A stretch of DNA of 5,711 nt from an uncultured Anaerolineaceae bacterium (GTDB lineage: Bacteria; Chloroflexota; Anaerolineae; Promineifilales; Promineifilaceae). The translations under genes were made by a program, and so were the position numbers. The stretch lies in the NCBI GenBank assembly GCA_937967805.1, contig CALBTC010000115.1:1-5711 (forward strand). The letters are read 5' to 3'. Below, one piece after another: positions 5,217 through 5,711 of the stretch. The notes under the pieces were generated by a model. The model searched no databases and was not told where the DNA came from. It was given only the letters and a program-made list of their open reading frames with translations. How positions within the stretch are numbered: the stretch's first letter is position 1; the number at the start of each line of letters is the position of its first letter.

Positions 5217-5711
5217 ATGTCTAAAAAGAAATTAACTTCTAAAAGGGAAAGAAATGCAGCCCAGCAGCGTCAAAAGAGAAACCAACAAATATTGTGGGGT
5301 GGGGTTTTAACTGGCGTTCTGCTTATTTTGGTTGGCGTAATTGCTTCCTTCTCTACTCAGCCAGTCTATGCCATCGATCCGGCAGACCCACAACTCGTTA
5401 CCTTAGGCCGGCAGGTTTATGCAACGCAGTGTGCTGGCTGCCATGGACCAAATTTAGAAGGGGAAGCCGATTGGAATCTGCCCAGCCCTGACGGATTAAT
5501 TAAAGCGCCGCCCCATGATGAAACTGGTCATACCTGGCATCACAACAATGCGTATTTGATCGAGTCGATAGTTAAAGGTGGCGTCCGCCTCCCTTCTGAC
5601 GCCGGGGTCAGCGCCATGCCGGCTTATGAAAACATTCTTAATGAAGAGGAAATTGGGGCAGTTCTCTCCTACATTCAAAGCACCTGGCCTGCTGATATTT
5701 TGGCACCACAA
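5217..5711 (+). CDS. Membrane-anchored class I c-type cytochrome (runs off the window end)
   Basis: An open frame of 165 codons from ATG 5217 to the last base, with no stop in the window. A very basic N-terminus (MSKKKLTSKRERNA, then Q/R/K-rich to residue 24) precedes a single membrane helix at about 25-46, so the haem domain lies outside the cytoplasmic membrane. The helix is followed by QPVYAIDP, which could also allow signal cleavage. The haem site is CAGCH (72-76), the likely distal ligand is M134 in SAMPAY, and APPHDETGHTWHH (97-109) matches the preceding cytochrome. By hand alignment about half of roughly 100 domain positions are identical to that neighbour, indicating tandem duplication. 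A ribosome binding site AAAGGA (5200-5205) overlaps the upstream stop codon and lies 11 bases before the ATG. The domain looks nearly complete at STWP (155-158), so few residues are probably missing. Confidence 0.88.
   Translation, partial: MSKKKLTSKRERNAAQQRQKRNQQILWGGVLTGVLLILVGVIASFSTQPVYAIDPADPQLVTLGRQVYATQCAGCHGPNLEGEADWNLPSPDGLIKAPPHDETGHTWHHNNAYLIESIVKGGVRLPSDAGVSAMPAYENILNEEEIGAVLSYIQSTWPADILAPQ

Noticed and set aside
5294..5491. 65-codon plus-strand frame inside the second cytochrome
   Set aside because: It overlaps the ATG 5217 frame, which has signal/anchor, haem site and paralogy to the preceding gene. The protein makes no sense in this alternative frame.

Overview
The window reads as a piece of a bacterial chromosome of moderate GC content. 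Gene style and content fit an environmental Chloroflexota-like organism: a NarL/DegS-type kinase and LuxR-type regulator, a His-rich CopB ATPase, and membrane-bound c-type cytochromes with a basic N-terminus. This assignment is inference from general familiarity and no phylogenetic marker is present. All real genes lie on the + strand.

Left part (1-1651) is a signalling block. It holds the C-terminal ATPase domain of a histidine kinase, cut off by an in-frame TAA at 36-38. Next come a YdjM-like membrane protein with metal-ligand-type His/Asp residues and a LuxR/NarL-type regulator whose receiver domain has lost most of its phosphorylation-site residues. The three genes are closely spaced and look co-transcribed.

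Middle part (1652-4599) starts with a 165-bp gap holding two inverted repeats. A 206-aa protein of uncertain family (weak TraB/PrgY-like look) follows, then a full-length CPH-type (P1B-3, CopB) copper-exporting P-type ATPase with a 17-histidine N-terminal tail. The best ribosome binding site in front of copB serves an ATG that is out of frame with the ATPase, so the start region deserves scrutiny.

Right part (4600-5711) is a 121-bp structured spacer with a terminator-like hairpin, then two adjacent paralogous class I c-type cytochromes. The first is a predicted lipoprotein. The second is anchored by an N-terminal membrane helix and runs off the window edge. Both share a conserved APPHDE-x-GHTWHH segment beyond the usual haem motifs. 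Together with CopB they suggest copper handling and electron transfer at the cell envelope, but the link is by neighbourhood only.

The most striking non-gene signal is a repeated palindromic 10-mer, AACGGCCGTT. It occurs five times exactly and twice nearly so in 5.7 kb, always inside genes and always in the same codon phase (encoding Thr-Ala-Val or Thr-Ala-Ala). It resembles the HIP1 phenomenon of cyanobacteria. I see no CRISPR array, tRNA, rRNA, transposase or defence system here.
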